From NCBI RefSeq assembly GCF_037975245.1, contig NC_092571.1, positions 24,630,564 through 24,694,563 on the forward strand: a DNA stretch of 64,000 nucleotides. Reading direction: 5' to 3'. Position numbers and translations under genes: made by a program. A model generated the notes under the pieces. That model did not search any database and had not been told where the DNA came from. It saw only the letters and a program-made list of their open reading frames with translations. The first letter of the stretch is position 1; the number at the start of each line of letters is the position of its first letter. Source of the stretch: Apostichopus japonicus. Lineage: Eukaryota; Echinodermata; Holothuroidea; Aspidochirotida; Stichopodidae. Positions 1 through 54,455 of this stretch are shown one piece after another.

Positions 1-99
1 ACACTGTTTACTAATCTGTGTCTAGATGCTTCCTGTATGCCCCTGGTTCGCTCACTATCGTTCACAAAATGAATGAACCGTTTCTAAGGAAGGGCTTAC

Positions 100-208
100 C
101 TCTCCCTCTGCTGACACCTCTCCCCCTCGGAGCTGGTGCTGCCCCTCCTGCTCCTCTCCCTGTAGCCCTTATTGCCATTGCACTGTTCACACTCTGCGAT
201 AATGACCA
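100..208 (-). CDS. GIGYF: GIGYF second coding exon
   Basis: A 109-base exon lies between the acceptor CTTGTTCTTGTACAG (AG at 210-209) and the donor GTAAGC (99-94). It continues the frame of the previous exon at phase 0 and ends at phase 1. It encodes WSLSQSVNSAMAIRATGRG and then a glycine, alanine, proline and arginine-rich stretch ending in SRGRG. The SVNSA..RxTGRG and APRGR..SRGRG pattern is typical of GIGYF just after the 4EHP-binding region. The intron between the two exons is short (702-209, 494 bases). Confidence 0.83.
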
Positions 209-980
209 CTGTACAAGAACAAGGGGCAAAAATAAATGGAATTATGATACAACTTTCACATGAAAATCATGCTTAAACATTACAACAATGCCATGCAGTT
301 ATATCATGATTATAGCTCCAACCCATTTGATAGGATTCATCATATATATTTGATACTAGCTGAGCACTGTAAAAAGGTCTTTTTACTTCAAGGACATGAT
401 TGAGTTGTGTGAATGACATTGTTTAAGCATGCACACAAACACGCACTCATAAAACTGGATAAAAGTAGAAGGGTATAATTTCATCCCATAACCTATAGCA
501 TAATGCAATGTAAGATAGACAAACTGCGACAAAAATGCAACGATGGATACCATTTTTTTTTTCCACAGACCTAAGGATCGTTCGGCATTTTCAAACAAAC
601 AAATTTCAAAAACCTAATAACTGGAATGCGGCAATTAAACACTATATCAATCTTGAGTAGGAACTTTGTCTCATATTTATTTTTGCCCAAAAGCCAACTC
701 ACTCTTTCTTCCTCTGATAACGGTGACAAGGTCAACGGAGATTGACATTCCTTTCTGAGTATAGACTGAAACTCTGCTAGTTCTGATGGGACTTTCTCTG
801 TCTTGTTGAACAACGCTAGCATCTCTTCTCTTCCGTAGCGGTGTTCTGCAAGTTTGAACTGTTGTACGCCACCTCCACTACCAGACGACAGAGCACGGAG
901 CCACTCAGGTCCAAAGTTGAGTGTTTCAGACATCTTGTTGTGAAGATGGTTACTTGGTTTTCTACTAAATTCTTTGGAGT
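100..980 (-). CDS. GIGYF: GIGYF-family gene, 5' part (first two coding exons; continues beyond the left edge)
   Basis: Two exons on the minus strand join in phase to give a protein start that closely resembles vertebrate GIGYF1/2. Seen: an N-terminal block with TLNFGPEWLRALSSG, then KLAEHRYGREEMLALF, then PLTLSPLSEEER; after splicing, SVNSAMAIRATGRGAGG and an arginine-glycine stretch (APRGRGVSRGRG). All of these blocks sit in the same order in GIGYF proteins. In known members the RYGREEMLAL block is the 4EHP (eIF4E2) binding motif and a GYF domain that binds proline-rich partners lies further on, outside this window. The family represses translation and takes part in mRNA surveillance in the cytoplasm. 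The gene faces away from FoxJ2/3, with starts about 7.6 kb apart. Only 113 residues plus one base are visible, so paralog assignment is not possible. Confidence 0.87.
703..980 (-). CDS. GIGYF: GIGYF exon with the start codon (coding 933-703)
   Basis: The exon begins after a good acceptor (TTTTCCCCACAG, AG at 982-981) and carries 47 bases of 5' untranslated sequence. The start ATG at 933-931 is chosen because family similarity begins right there (MSETLNFGPEWLRAL); the reading frame is open upstream but shows no similarity. It encodes 77 residues and ends in phase 0 at AGA followed by the donor GTGAGT (702-697). Because an acceptor precedes the ATG, at least one non-coding 5' exon must lie at higher coordinates; it was not located. 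In the 4EHP-binding block the first tyrosine of the usual Y-x-Y pattern is a histidine (H31, codon CAC). Confidence 0.85.
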
Positions 981-3752
981 CTGTGGGGAAAATAGGATAA
1001 AAGGTAACTGGTTCAGGCACCTGTGTCTGTCATGTACAGAAGTAAAAGCTTATGAAGGCTAAGACCATGAATTAAGGCTTACATGTTACCAACACCTTTT
1101 AAATACTGAGTGTCCCAATGTTTGTCCAGCAGAACAACATTCTTCACAACCAATGTTTACGTGAGTAGCAGGTCTACTTTTCCTAAACTTGAAACACTTG
1201 TTTCTTAACATTGCATATCAAGAAATGCGTGCTGACACATTTGGTATTTTCAATGACCATCGGGGAAGTTGTACAGCTTTTGCAAGCAAAAAAGTCCTGG
1301 TCAGTGCTCTGATTGCAGTATTAAAAATGATGATGAGTCATGCACATTTTCGGTTGTGTATTTGATAGGAATTGGTTGCTTGCAATAGAAAATGTGCAAT
1401 CATGCCAGTTTGCATGGAACTGGTCACAACGGATCTATGTGTATGTAATGTGGAGGCACATAGAAAGAAGTAGAGAAATGCAATGCTCACAATGATTTGC
1501 CACAGGCTGGTTAAACTTATGATGATGAATAATGTTCAAAACTGTCCCAAATTAAGGTGCATGTACCAGTGGCAGGCAATACACAGAGGAAAATATTCTA
1601 CACTGTCAGTTGAAAAGCCTTCCTGTTGGTCTTTCTTTGTCAACATAAAAATCCTTCCTTTAGTTAATTCCAGTTAGTTGATCATAGTGGGTGGTCTGTA
1701 TCAAGGAAGATGTCCTTAATTTGATTGCGCAAGAAACAAAAACTTTAACTCCTTATTAGCCCAACTTTGCAGGTTGACCCAAGTACAAAATTAAGCAGTT
1801 TCCTAAATATGTCACTCAAATGGACCACATAACCCCCCCCCCCCCTACATTGGAGTCATCCTCAACAACCTTGCCATACTCCTCCAGGTGGTTACAAGTC
1901 CATTTGACAAAACATTTTAATTTCTTTTTATACAATACACCATATTAAGAGTGTAAAATGCATCTGATCATTTAGCACAATTTGACTGTTTAGATGCAAC
2001 ACATCTATACCAAAATTCATTCTGCTATTGAATGACGAGTCTCTCAGCTCACACTCTGTGATTATGGTGAATAAGCAAGCGCCAAGCTCATTCAGCTGAT
2101 GATTGGATAAATAGCTACAACCTTCCGCTATTATCATACTACGATTAAATACTCTGGAAATGTTATCAGTATCATATATAAATTAAGGGGTGTATCTATC
2201 TCTGTCTCTCTGAGATTTGAACAAATATATGACTGATACTTTGTTGCACACAGAAAAATAAGCCTATAGCCTATGCCTGGTACTACCACTACTGTAGCTA
2301 TGACTTTGCAATCATCTGCCAGCAAATAGGATCAACATGGGGATCCCTATGTCATGGTACAGGCAAGAATTGCTTCCATAACACTCTCAAAACATTGACT
2401 TCTGGAACTGGTCCTACTTGAAACACATCCTCCACCATGCTACCTGAAATTTGATCATGCAATTAAGGGCAATTATGCTAAGCCACAGAATCAAATTAAC
2501 ACATGCAACTGGTTGAAAGTTGTTGCCACTGCAGACGCCAACTTTATTCCCAGAATTTCTTATTTTCAATACAAATCTGATATAGCATATATTTATTAGT
2601 GACAAAACGCTTGTTGAGGAGGAACGTAGGCCTAAGCTGCATGCATTCATTATATCATTTATGGTTGCCTAACACAGCACTGCTGTAACCTCGACTTCGA
2701 CATAAACATTAGTTGGAGTAACTGACTGAGCACGCCTTTGCAAGGTTGAAGTTCGTTAGGCCTTTATCCACTTTTCTTTTCACCTAGAAGGAGAAATTGA
2801 CCTAGGATTTATAAATGGTTATTGTTTTGTATCTACCTTTCTCGCAGACCTTGCAAGTAAATCTTAACGGATTTCTGTGATCAGATACTGGGAAATTTTC
2901 ACAGGAGGAGTCTTACTTTCGCCACGAAAGAGCACACCAGTTACTGTATATGTACGTATCTATAATGTGCAAAGCCTAACAGATCAAAATAGCCAACATG
3001 CATACATATTCGACTGACAGTCGTGAGAGTATAGAGTATAGGACATATGCAAATTTTCCCACGTGATCATTGCATTAAAAAACACCGAAGAAACTTCACC
3101 GTTCAAAAATCGCCCAGCTCAAGTGAAATCAGAATGAGGTTGTTTTCGCAAGATTAGATTTATCTTTGTCTTCAAACAGCTGTAAGGAAAACTGCTATCA
3201 AAATGTTCAAAGTAGATTTACAGTACTGTCGAAGAGAAAGGTTCAATTGAATTGCAAGTCACCCCAGCAATGACGTCCAAAATACCGGTAATTCGATAAA
3301 CACTTTACCCCTACCAAGTTTTCCGTTTCCTCTTTCTTTCTCCTTTCCCTACCTATTTCATAAAGTGGACTCATTGATCTGAGCGAAGAACTGCAAATCA
3401 CTCATGCAGTTCACATAATCCTAGTAATCTCTGAAACAAAGACTTTGCAACTTCTGGCCCATCGTGATGGGCAGTAAAGTCCTATATCAGTTTTGATTTA
3501 CGCGAGCGGTCCTGTTTTTTCTCGATTGAATTTCTTCATGTGTACCGTGCATGGCCAAATCAGATTGTCGGCGGAATGTGACTCGAAATGTGGTTAATGT
3601 GGCAATAGTGTCGTCAAGTTTGAGTTTTGGGTCCTTCCTTGATTCTGTTGTCGTCACAAACCATGGCAGTCATCGGACCAGTGCAGTCTAGCTGGGGAAC
3701 AGGGAGGGGACAACCACCCAGTATAGATCAATGTGTCCGGCCCTACCCCCCC
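981..3752. other. Intergenic region upstream of GIGYF
   Basis: No coding exon is recognised here. The stretch should contain the 5' non-coding exon(s) and promoter of GIGYF, since its start-codon exon begins at an acceptor, but no TATA box, CpG-rich core or clear donor could be singled out by eye. A C-homopolymer run lies at about 1832-1846. Open frames in this stretch are short and show no family similarity. Confidence 0.5.
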
Positions 3753-4407
3753 CAAGGGCGGCGGAACCGGGGGGCACAGGGGGCACGTGCCCCCCCCCCC
3801 ACTTTTCCTCAGGTTAAAAATGTGCCCTTTTTCTACATAAAAATTGAGGAGTCTCAAGTTTGCAAGAGGCCAGGGAACCAGAATGAACACTCGGGAAGGG
3901 CCGTTTCCAGCCATCTGAGGGGTTTGTAAAACCAAAAATTTTCTTGTACGCTCCGCGCCAACCGATGGTGGCGCTCCGCTCAGATAGTCGTGCATACAAC
4001 TTTGCAAATCCTGGCTACGCCGGTGACTTTTAATGAATTTCCGTGGGTCAAACTCAAAGCTATTTCGAATGGAAAAAATATGTTAAGATATTGACAAGAA
4101 ATAAACTCTAATTCGGAAGATTCCTACATTAGCAACTAGCATGATTTCACCTCATTTTGTCTCAAAAGAAAACTTGTTCCTTGTTTCCCAATTTGCACAT
4201 TGGATATTGCAGTGCTAGTATACATATTTTCCTTGAGGGGGAGGGGGGGGGGGGCGTGGATGGAGTGATGTTTATACGCAAATAAGATAATACAATAAGA
4301 GTAATAAAGGGTACTATATATAAGGCTGCATCAGTCCAATCGAATTTCTGCAAAGTGCCCTTTGATGTCGGTGCCCCCCCAGATTAAAAGTGCTTCCGCC
4401 GCCCTTG
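3753..4407. mobile_element. hAT-like non-autonomous DNA transposon (GC-rich ends)
   Basis: The element starts CAAGGGCGGCGGAACC and ends GTGCTTCCGCCGCCCTTG, giving a perfect 14-base terminal inverted repeat (CAAGGGCGGCGGAA). It is about 655 bases and encodes no transposase. Flanks on both sides are runs of C, so a target-site duplication cannot be judged. The start (CAAGGGCG..GGAACCGGGGGGC) matches the start of the element at 5293, showing they are relatives. The inner segment near 4010 (CTGGCTACGCCGG) looks like the end of another short element and may be nested. Confidence 0.7.
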
Positions 4408-4604
4408 CCCCCCCCCCTCCCATTTGTGTCAACTACATTCACCATAAGTAAAACACTTCATAACTTCGTTTTAAAGACTGATACTAATAAAGTGTTGATC
4501 CATACAGATCTGGGTCACTGCTTCGTCGGAATACCGTTTTTGCCATTTTTGGTATTAGAGGCAATGGCTGAAAGTGGATCAGTAGTTATATTATATACCT
4601 CTAT

Positions 4605-5284
4605 AACATGAAACAATTTGCATCTTTTAATAGTACTTATTCTGACTCTCAGAATATTATTTGTGGTGTACCCTAAGGTTCTATTCTAGGTCCATTACTT
4701 TTTATTATTTACGTAAATGAATATGTCATGTCTCAAATGTAAGTTTTAATGTTATCTTTGCTAATGGTACAAACAATTTTTTTTGACGGGGAAAGACTTG
4801 AAAAGGATAGAGGACACAATGTGTTGTGAATTACAAGCTTATCATGATTGAGTTTCTGCTAACAAATTGTCACTTAATGTGGGCAAAACTTATAACATTA
4901 TTTTTTAGTAACAAAAGTATAGTAAAAAGTGATACAACATAACATTTGCATTCACAAGGTAGATTATAAACATTTTTGGTGTCATTATTGATTCGAGATC
5001 AACTTGGAAAAGACACCGATTTCCACTAAGGTTGCTAAGCTAGGGAACTGGTATTCTCTCAAATTTAAAACATTTCATTCCAAAATGTATTCTTCGCTGT
5101 TTTGATCAGTACATTAACTTGTTTACCGCACAGTTGACATACTGTCTGTGGTTTGGTGCATACCGTGTTCTCCTCCACAATATTTTATTACTTTTATAAA
5201 AGAAATCAATTCGTCACGTATCACATGCTAAACACTGATCATACTAGTAAGTTGTTTTCTTCTCTAAATTTGCTCCAGTTTGTT
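4605..5284 (+). pseudogene. Decayed non-LTR retrotransposon reverse-transcriptase fragment
   Basis: Translating the plus strand around 4660-4730 gives a CGVP-stop-GSILGPLLFIIYVNE pattern, the conserved reverse-transcriptase block normally read GVPQGSILGPLLF, with the glutamine codon mutated to a stop. Further on are a decayed catalytic block (FANGTN where FADDT is expected, around 4756), NKLSLNVGKT (around 4860) and FGVIIDSRSTWKRH (around 4975), in the order expected for CR1/Jockey-type elements. Several stops and frameshifts are present, so it is dead. The 3' end (LNLLQFVDLI) is interrupted by the hAT MITE at 5293. Exact 5' and 3' limits are uncertain. Confidence 0.75.
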
Positions 5285-5292
5285 GATCTCAT

Positions 5293-5587
5293 CAAGGGCG
5301 TAGGAACCGGGGGGCTGGGGGCGCCAGCCCCCAGTGAAAAATATGGGGGCGGAAGTATCATTCCGCCCTCCCCCCCCCCCGCTTCGCAAGTCAGAAAACC
5401 CCTTTTTCATTTCCAAATGAGAAAACAAATTCATTTGGAGCACCAAATTGCATCTGAGGCCACCTGGAAATGCAAAAAAAAAATCCAAAGGGGAAGGGGA
5501 CACCCCCTCTCCTTAGACCCCTCCCCCAGGCCAGCCATCAGTCTTCAGCCCCCCCCCCTCACTCAAAAGTACCTTCCTACGCCACTG
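5293..5587. mobile_element. hAT MITE with perfect 8-bp target-site duplication
   Basis: A 295-base GC-rich element begins CAAGGGCGTAGGAACC and ends CTTCCTACGCCACTG. The inverted ends agree over most of 14 bases (GGCGTAGGAA). It is flanked by identical 8-base copies of GATCTCAT at 5285-5292 and 5588-5595, which is the hallmark of hAT insertion. It carries no transposase. The insertion sits inside the older reverse-transcriptase remnant. Confidence 0.9.
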
Positions 5588-5595
5588 GATCTCAT

Positions 5596-8472
5596 AAATG
5601 TCAATATATAGCTACTTTTAATAATTAAAAAATATCTATTTGAGATGTTATACGAAACGTTTTAGTTGCAAGTCTCCAGTCCCAGCCCCACACTCCAACT
5701 CCCTACCGCCCAGGCTCCCCAACCCCACACCAAGAAAGGATCTCAATAACGCAGCCACTTGTTAGTTATCAGGCAAATGACGGTTTAGTGTAACTCAATT
5801 ACAAAAGCCAACCACCATAATATATACATGCGGGTTAGGTGAAGCAACTATAATTTTGTGGGGAACACGGGGATACAGGATCGGCCAACCCCCACTCCCC
5901 CTCCCCCCCAACTTAATTTCGAAAAAGGGAGGCGCTTCTCCTCACTTTTGCAACTAGGGATGTACTTATCAGTAGTCATTCGGCTGGATCTCTTTTAGAT
6001 ATCAGATTATACGATGCACTTGCTCAATTTGTCCGCTTCATGTACCTCATAACTTCCGTACGGTAAAGTCAAAAGTTTTAATACTGAAACAATGGCAATG
6101 TTAACGGATTTGTGGAAATTACCTTTTGAAATGCCTTAATTAAGTAAAGAACAAATATTTGGAAATGTCGATAGTATACATATCCAGACATCGAAATACA
6201 ACGTCGATATTTCGATATATATATATGACAGTCAAAATACTTAGAAACAATTGCAACTTTTAGCAAAGTGGAAATTTGAGGAGATTTGATATTATGAGAT
6301 AAAGTAATCGATCTTTGGGCAAAAAGTAAGATCATTTTATATAAAAATTCGAAATTTTGACAAACAATGTAAGTCGAATATATATAGGGTAGTGGAAATT
6401 TTGGGAAAAACTCATTCAATAGGAAATTTCGTTCAAGTTTCGGGGATAAAAGATAAGTGCGTTCCTCATAGAGATATATATGCCTAAAATAGACAGTTGA
6501 AGATACTAGATAGTCTCATGTTCCATTGATCACCGCAGCATCTACAAAACTTTCTGCTGGTTAAAGCCCTCAAGCCACATCGTTTTTTTTTTTTGCCCAT
6601 TCAGATGGGGGAGGGGTCTGCTTTAGTTAATACTCTCGATTAAACGGCATGTACGCTGATGTTAGATTTTTTAGGACATCCTCAAAATGTTATTGTTTGT
6701 CGGTTCATCCCACGACTAATGGGGAAAAGAAAAAATTAATCGCTTGCACTAGATGATGTTCGATAAATACTGAGTGTTATTTGTCAGTTTAGGAATTACT
6801 TAAACTTAAACTGCAATTTTAAGCAGTGAAAGGTTTTGACATTGTCCAAGTATCGACTTGGAAACTGCGGCCAAGCCAAAATTAAGGACAAATAGAGGGC
6901 GTTTTCTACATTCAACACCCAAAGCCGTATATTTAGACGGCTCTGTCAATACCATATTAAATAGAGGGCGCTTTCTACATTCAGTACCGGTACCATAGAT
7001 CCGTCCCATGACCAAACTATTAGCATGCCGTGATGATGACGGACGAGCGACATCCATAGTCCGGTAGCAGTGGATTACTTGACTGGGTTGGTGAGGGTGG
7101 GGCGAGACTTGGAAAAGGAGGCTATGTTTGTGACTGGCAGGCAAAATGGTCTATTTTGAAAGATTCTGAATTTATGGAAAAGCAATACAGGCCATGCATT
7201 TTCGGATAAAAAGTGCTCGGCTAGTAATTACTCTTGCCTTATACAATATTTACCCCGCCACTTTTATAGAAATCAGAAGATGATAACTGAGGGTATTGAC
7301 ACAAGTTCGTAAAAGACTGAGAACTTAACTCAATTTATAAGCCTGAACCGTTCAGCTATGAATATTCTCTAATAGGCCTATACAAGAACGTGCTCAAACT
7401 TCGTTATAAAATCACGTATGATCAGTTCCAATGAGAGCGTATCCTCTACTCCCGCCAAAATTGATTCGGGTAGGACTCACTGCTTTTTTAGTTCCTATGC
7501 GCGAATCTTTGGTTCTGTAAACCGCCTTTAATGTTTTTCTTTCCAATATACAACAGAGTCCTTCTTATGTCATTCTTCCAACCGCTATATCATGACAGGT
7601 ATCGAAGTTACTTTTAAAACATAGGCTACATGAAGGGGTGGGCCGGTCAATTAGGATTACAAATTTATTGTGTGCCCTGTTATTTTGCTTCTTATAGGGA
7701 CATGAATCCTGGGTGAAGTTATGAACCAATGCATTTCTTTGATATTTCCCCACAATTTTACAAAATGCGGATCAAAATGTAAGAGAAAACTAACTGTCTG
7801 CCGCCCTACTGGTAAAAAAGGCAAAAACCCTCCGTATCTCGTTAAAAGTATGGTTAACCTGTTCAATTTGACGGATAAACGGTTAATTTTCTTTGCTACT
7901 TCGTCTCGAATTCCGACTTTGTAAAACTCCCCTCCTCACCCCCCTCCCCTCCAGGCCTCCTCTAAGCACACACACACATATCGTATCACAGACATACATA
8001 AACACACACATAGCACACGTTTCTGCAATGGTGACTTTCGATCTCTTCCTTTAAAACCCATCTTCACTCTTTTTTTCGCTGAACCATTTGATCCAGAGGA
8101 TTCCGTTACGATATGGGTAGCTCTGAAATCAACAATGCAACTACATTTGGGCCGATGATCCACTTGAGAATAGCTGTGCATCTGGGCCCCTGCACAAGAC
8201 ATTATTTACAATGAGCGCCATATGACGTAACTCGAGGCTGCTGCCATGGCAAGCTATCCAGCTAGCTAGGCCTTCTTTACACATCATAGTACGTGCATAT
8301 GTACAATATCTAGTGAAGTAGCAAACAAGTCTACCGGATATTGCTTCCGCCATTAAAAGAGAACCTCTTTTCACGATACAATCGTTTGATGTACTTGGAA
8401 CTGGGACATTGTTCGTTTTCTAGTGACTTAATCTATCGTCTTAAGGGACTATTTGAAGTTCTTCGAGTTGTC
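5596..8472. other. Intergenic region upstream of FoxJ2/3
   Basis: No exon or clear mobile element is recognised. There is AT-rich DNA, a short CA-rich stretch at about 7964-8010, and no open frame with family similarity. The promoter and any non-coding 5' exon of FoxJ2/3 should lie in the right-hand part, but the transcription start could not be placed. Confidence 0.4.
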
Positions 8473-8499
8473 ATGGATTTCAACTCCAACATAAATTAA
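8473..8499 (+). promoter_or_regulatory. Short upstream ORF before FoxJ2/3
   Basis: An ATG at 8473-8475 opens an 8-codon frame (MDFNSNIN) that stops at TAA 8497-8499, 80 bases before the main ATG and in a different frame. If the transcript starts upstream of it, this could lower translation of the main frame. Whether it lies within the mRNA is not known from sequence alone. Confidence 0.35.
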
Positions 8500-8578
8500 T
8501 CTGTATCATTCCGCATTCACTGTCGAGCTGGTTGTGATTAGGTATTCATTCATCAGCAAATTACCAGAAAAATCCAAA

Positions 8579-52905
<44,327 letters not shown>

Positions 52906-53254
52906 GCAGAGGCAGGCAGTAATTGTTGCTGTGTTTGAGTTTGTGTGTGATCAAATTGTGTTTCATTAATCTGAACTGAAATCCTAAGGAATGCAGCCTT
53001 TTTGCCCCCTTTTATCTCATTTCTCACTCACGGTCTTGCTTGCAGAGCAACTTTGATCTATGACCTCTCCGTTCTCCTGTTGTTCATCGAATCAGCTGTG
53101 GCTGCGGAGTATTGCTTGTTGGTTTCAAAAGTATCATTTGGAAGAGTTTGGGGAACAGGATGGAATATGGTAACACAGAAATATGATCAAGGAAGGGGGG
53201 GGGGGAGGGTCATGACTGAGGTTAATTGTCCAATGAATAGACAGTATCAGTCAA

Positions 53255-53750
53255 TATGAAGAATAATAACCACCAATATTAATATTCATAAGATCAAATT
53301 CCATTTGAATAGACATCAGTGTATAAATAATAATACCCACTAACATTGATATTCATGAGGTCAAATGCCAACTGTGAATAGTCAGTGTATCTTAAAATGA
53401 AGAATAATAACCACCAATATTAATACTCATAAGCTAAAATTCCATATGAATAGACAATACAGTTTATAAAGAATAATATCCACTAACATTGATATTCATG
53501 AGGTCAAATGTCCACTGAATAGTCAGTATATCTTAATATGAAGAATTATAACCACCAATATTAATATTTATAAGATCAAATTACTATTTGAATAGACAGT
53601 ATCAGTTTATAAAGGATAATATCCACTAACATTGATATTCATGAGGTCAAATGCCAACTGAATAGTCAGTATATCTTTATATGAAGAATTACATCCCCTA
53701 ATATTAATATTCATGAGGTCAGATGTCAACTGAATAATCATAGTCATATT
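53255..53750. repeat. 140-bp tandem repeat (3-4 copies) after the stop codon
   Basis: Units begin GAATAATAACCACCAATATT and include ATTCATGAGGTCAAATG and GAATAGTCAGTATATC. Starts near 53261, 53401 and 53541 give a 140-base period, itself made of two related halves of about 70 bases. It lies within the probable 3' untranslated region. Confidence 0.9.
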
Positions 53751-53806
53751 GACATGGGGTCAACCTCAGGCTTTGTCAGTCAGTTGTTGGGAAGGTTATT
53801 TATGAT

Positions 53807-53812
53807 AATAAA
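53807..53812 (+). terminator. Candidate polyadenylation signal AATAAA (proximal)
   Basis: AATAAA about 900 bases after the FoxJ2/3 stop, followed at about 30 bases by GT-rich CTTGTGTAGTGTTGTG. The GT-rich part is supplied by the end of the hAT element at 53847. A plausible transcript end, not proven. Confidence 0.4.
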
Positions 53813-53846
53813 GAACTCTGTTGATTTCATTGGTCATCCTCTTGTG

Positions 53847-54455
53847 TAGTGTTGTGCCGATATCATTTTTTGATGATATCCGATATTCCAATCAAGATAT
53901 CGGCCCGATATAGATACGGAGGCTTTAAACAGCCAGAATGAAGGTCAAATCGCACTGCATTGTTCGTAGGTCTGAATATGTCATGTTTACAACTTTGTGC
54001 AAACATTTCTTGGATTCATGCCAAGAATATTTGCAGGGGCAAAAACAGGTGTCATCGGGGTATGTTCAGTTTTAATTATGTCGTGTACACTTGTATAATA
54101 CAGAGGCCAGGCTGCCTTGAACGTTATGTTAAGTCGCTTGACTGGTCTGTTGACAGATCGTTATCTGTAAATATTTTTCAGAAACTTGCGTCATGTTTCT
54201 TTGACCAGCTGATTGGAATATTGACCACTTGCTATAAACAAAAGGAGACTGAGGCTAAAGAAATGGGGTTTTTCGAACAGATTAATAAATAACAGCCAGT
54301 AACAAGAAGTGCCTTTGTTGTGACAAGAAAACAATGTTCAATATCTGTGTGCATTTATTGGTAATGAGGCTAAAGTTTACCGATACCGATATATGCTGCG
54401 ATATTGCAAATATCGGCCGATACCGATATCGCAAACGATTATCGGCGCAACACTA
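53847..54455. mobile_element. hAT element, non-autonomous (TAGTGTTGYGCCGATA ends)
   Basis: A 609-base element begins TAGTGTTGTGCCGATA and ends TATCGGCGCAACACTA, inverted ends with one mismatch in 16. Flanks are CTCTTGTG (53839-53846) and CTTTTGTG (54456-54463), an 8-base target-site duplication with one mismatch. Sub-terminal GATATCGG words repeat in both orientations. It contains a 110-codon open frame (53960-54292) with no recognised similarity. Confidence 0.92.

Noticed and set aside
18-263. 81-codon plus-strand frame rich in Pro/Leu/Ala
   Set aside because: It is the reverse complement of the Arg/Gly-rich GIGYF exon 208-100, which has better homology and splice signals.
841-1062. 73-codon plus-strand frame
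   Set aside because: Antisense shadow of the GIGYF start-codon exon.
5153-5611. 152-codon plus-strand frame as a gene
   Set aside because: It is the tail of a dead reverse transcriptase running into the G/C-rich hAT MITE.
8534-8578. Extension of FoxJ2/3 exon 1 upstream from GTG at 8534
   Set aside because: Eukaryotic start is expected at ATG; the ATG at 8579 has good context and homology starts there.
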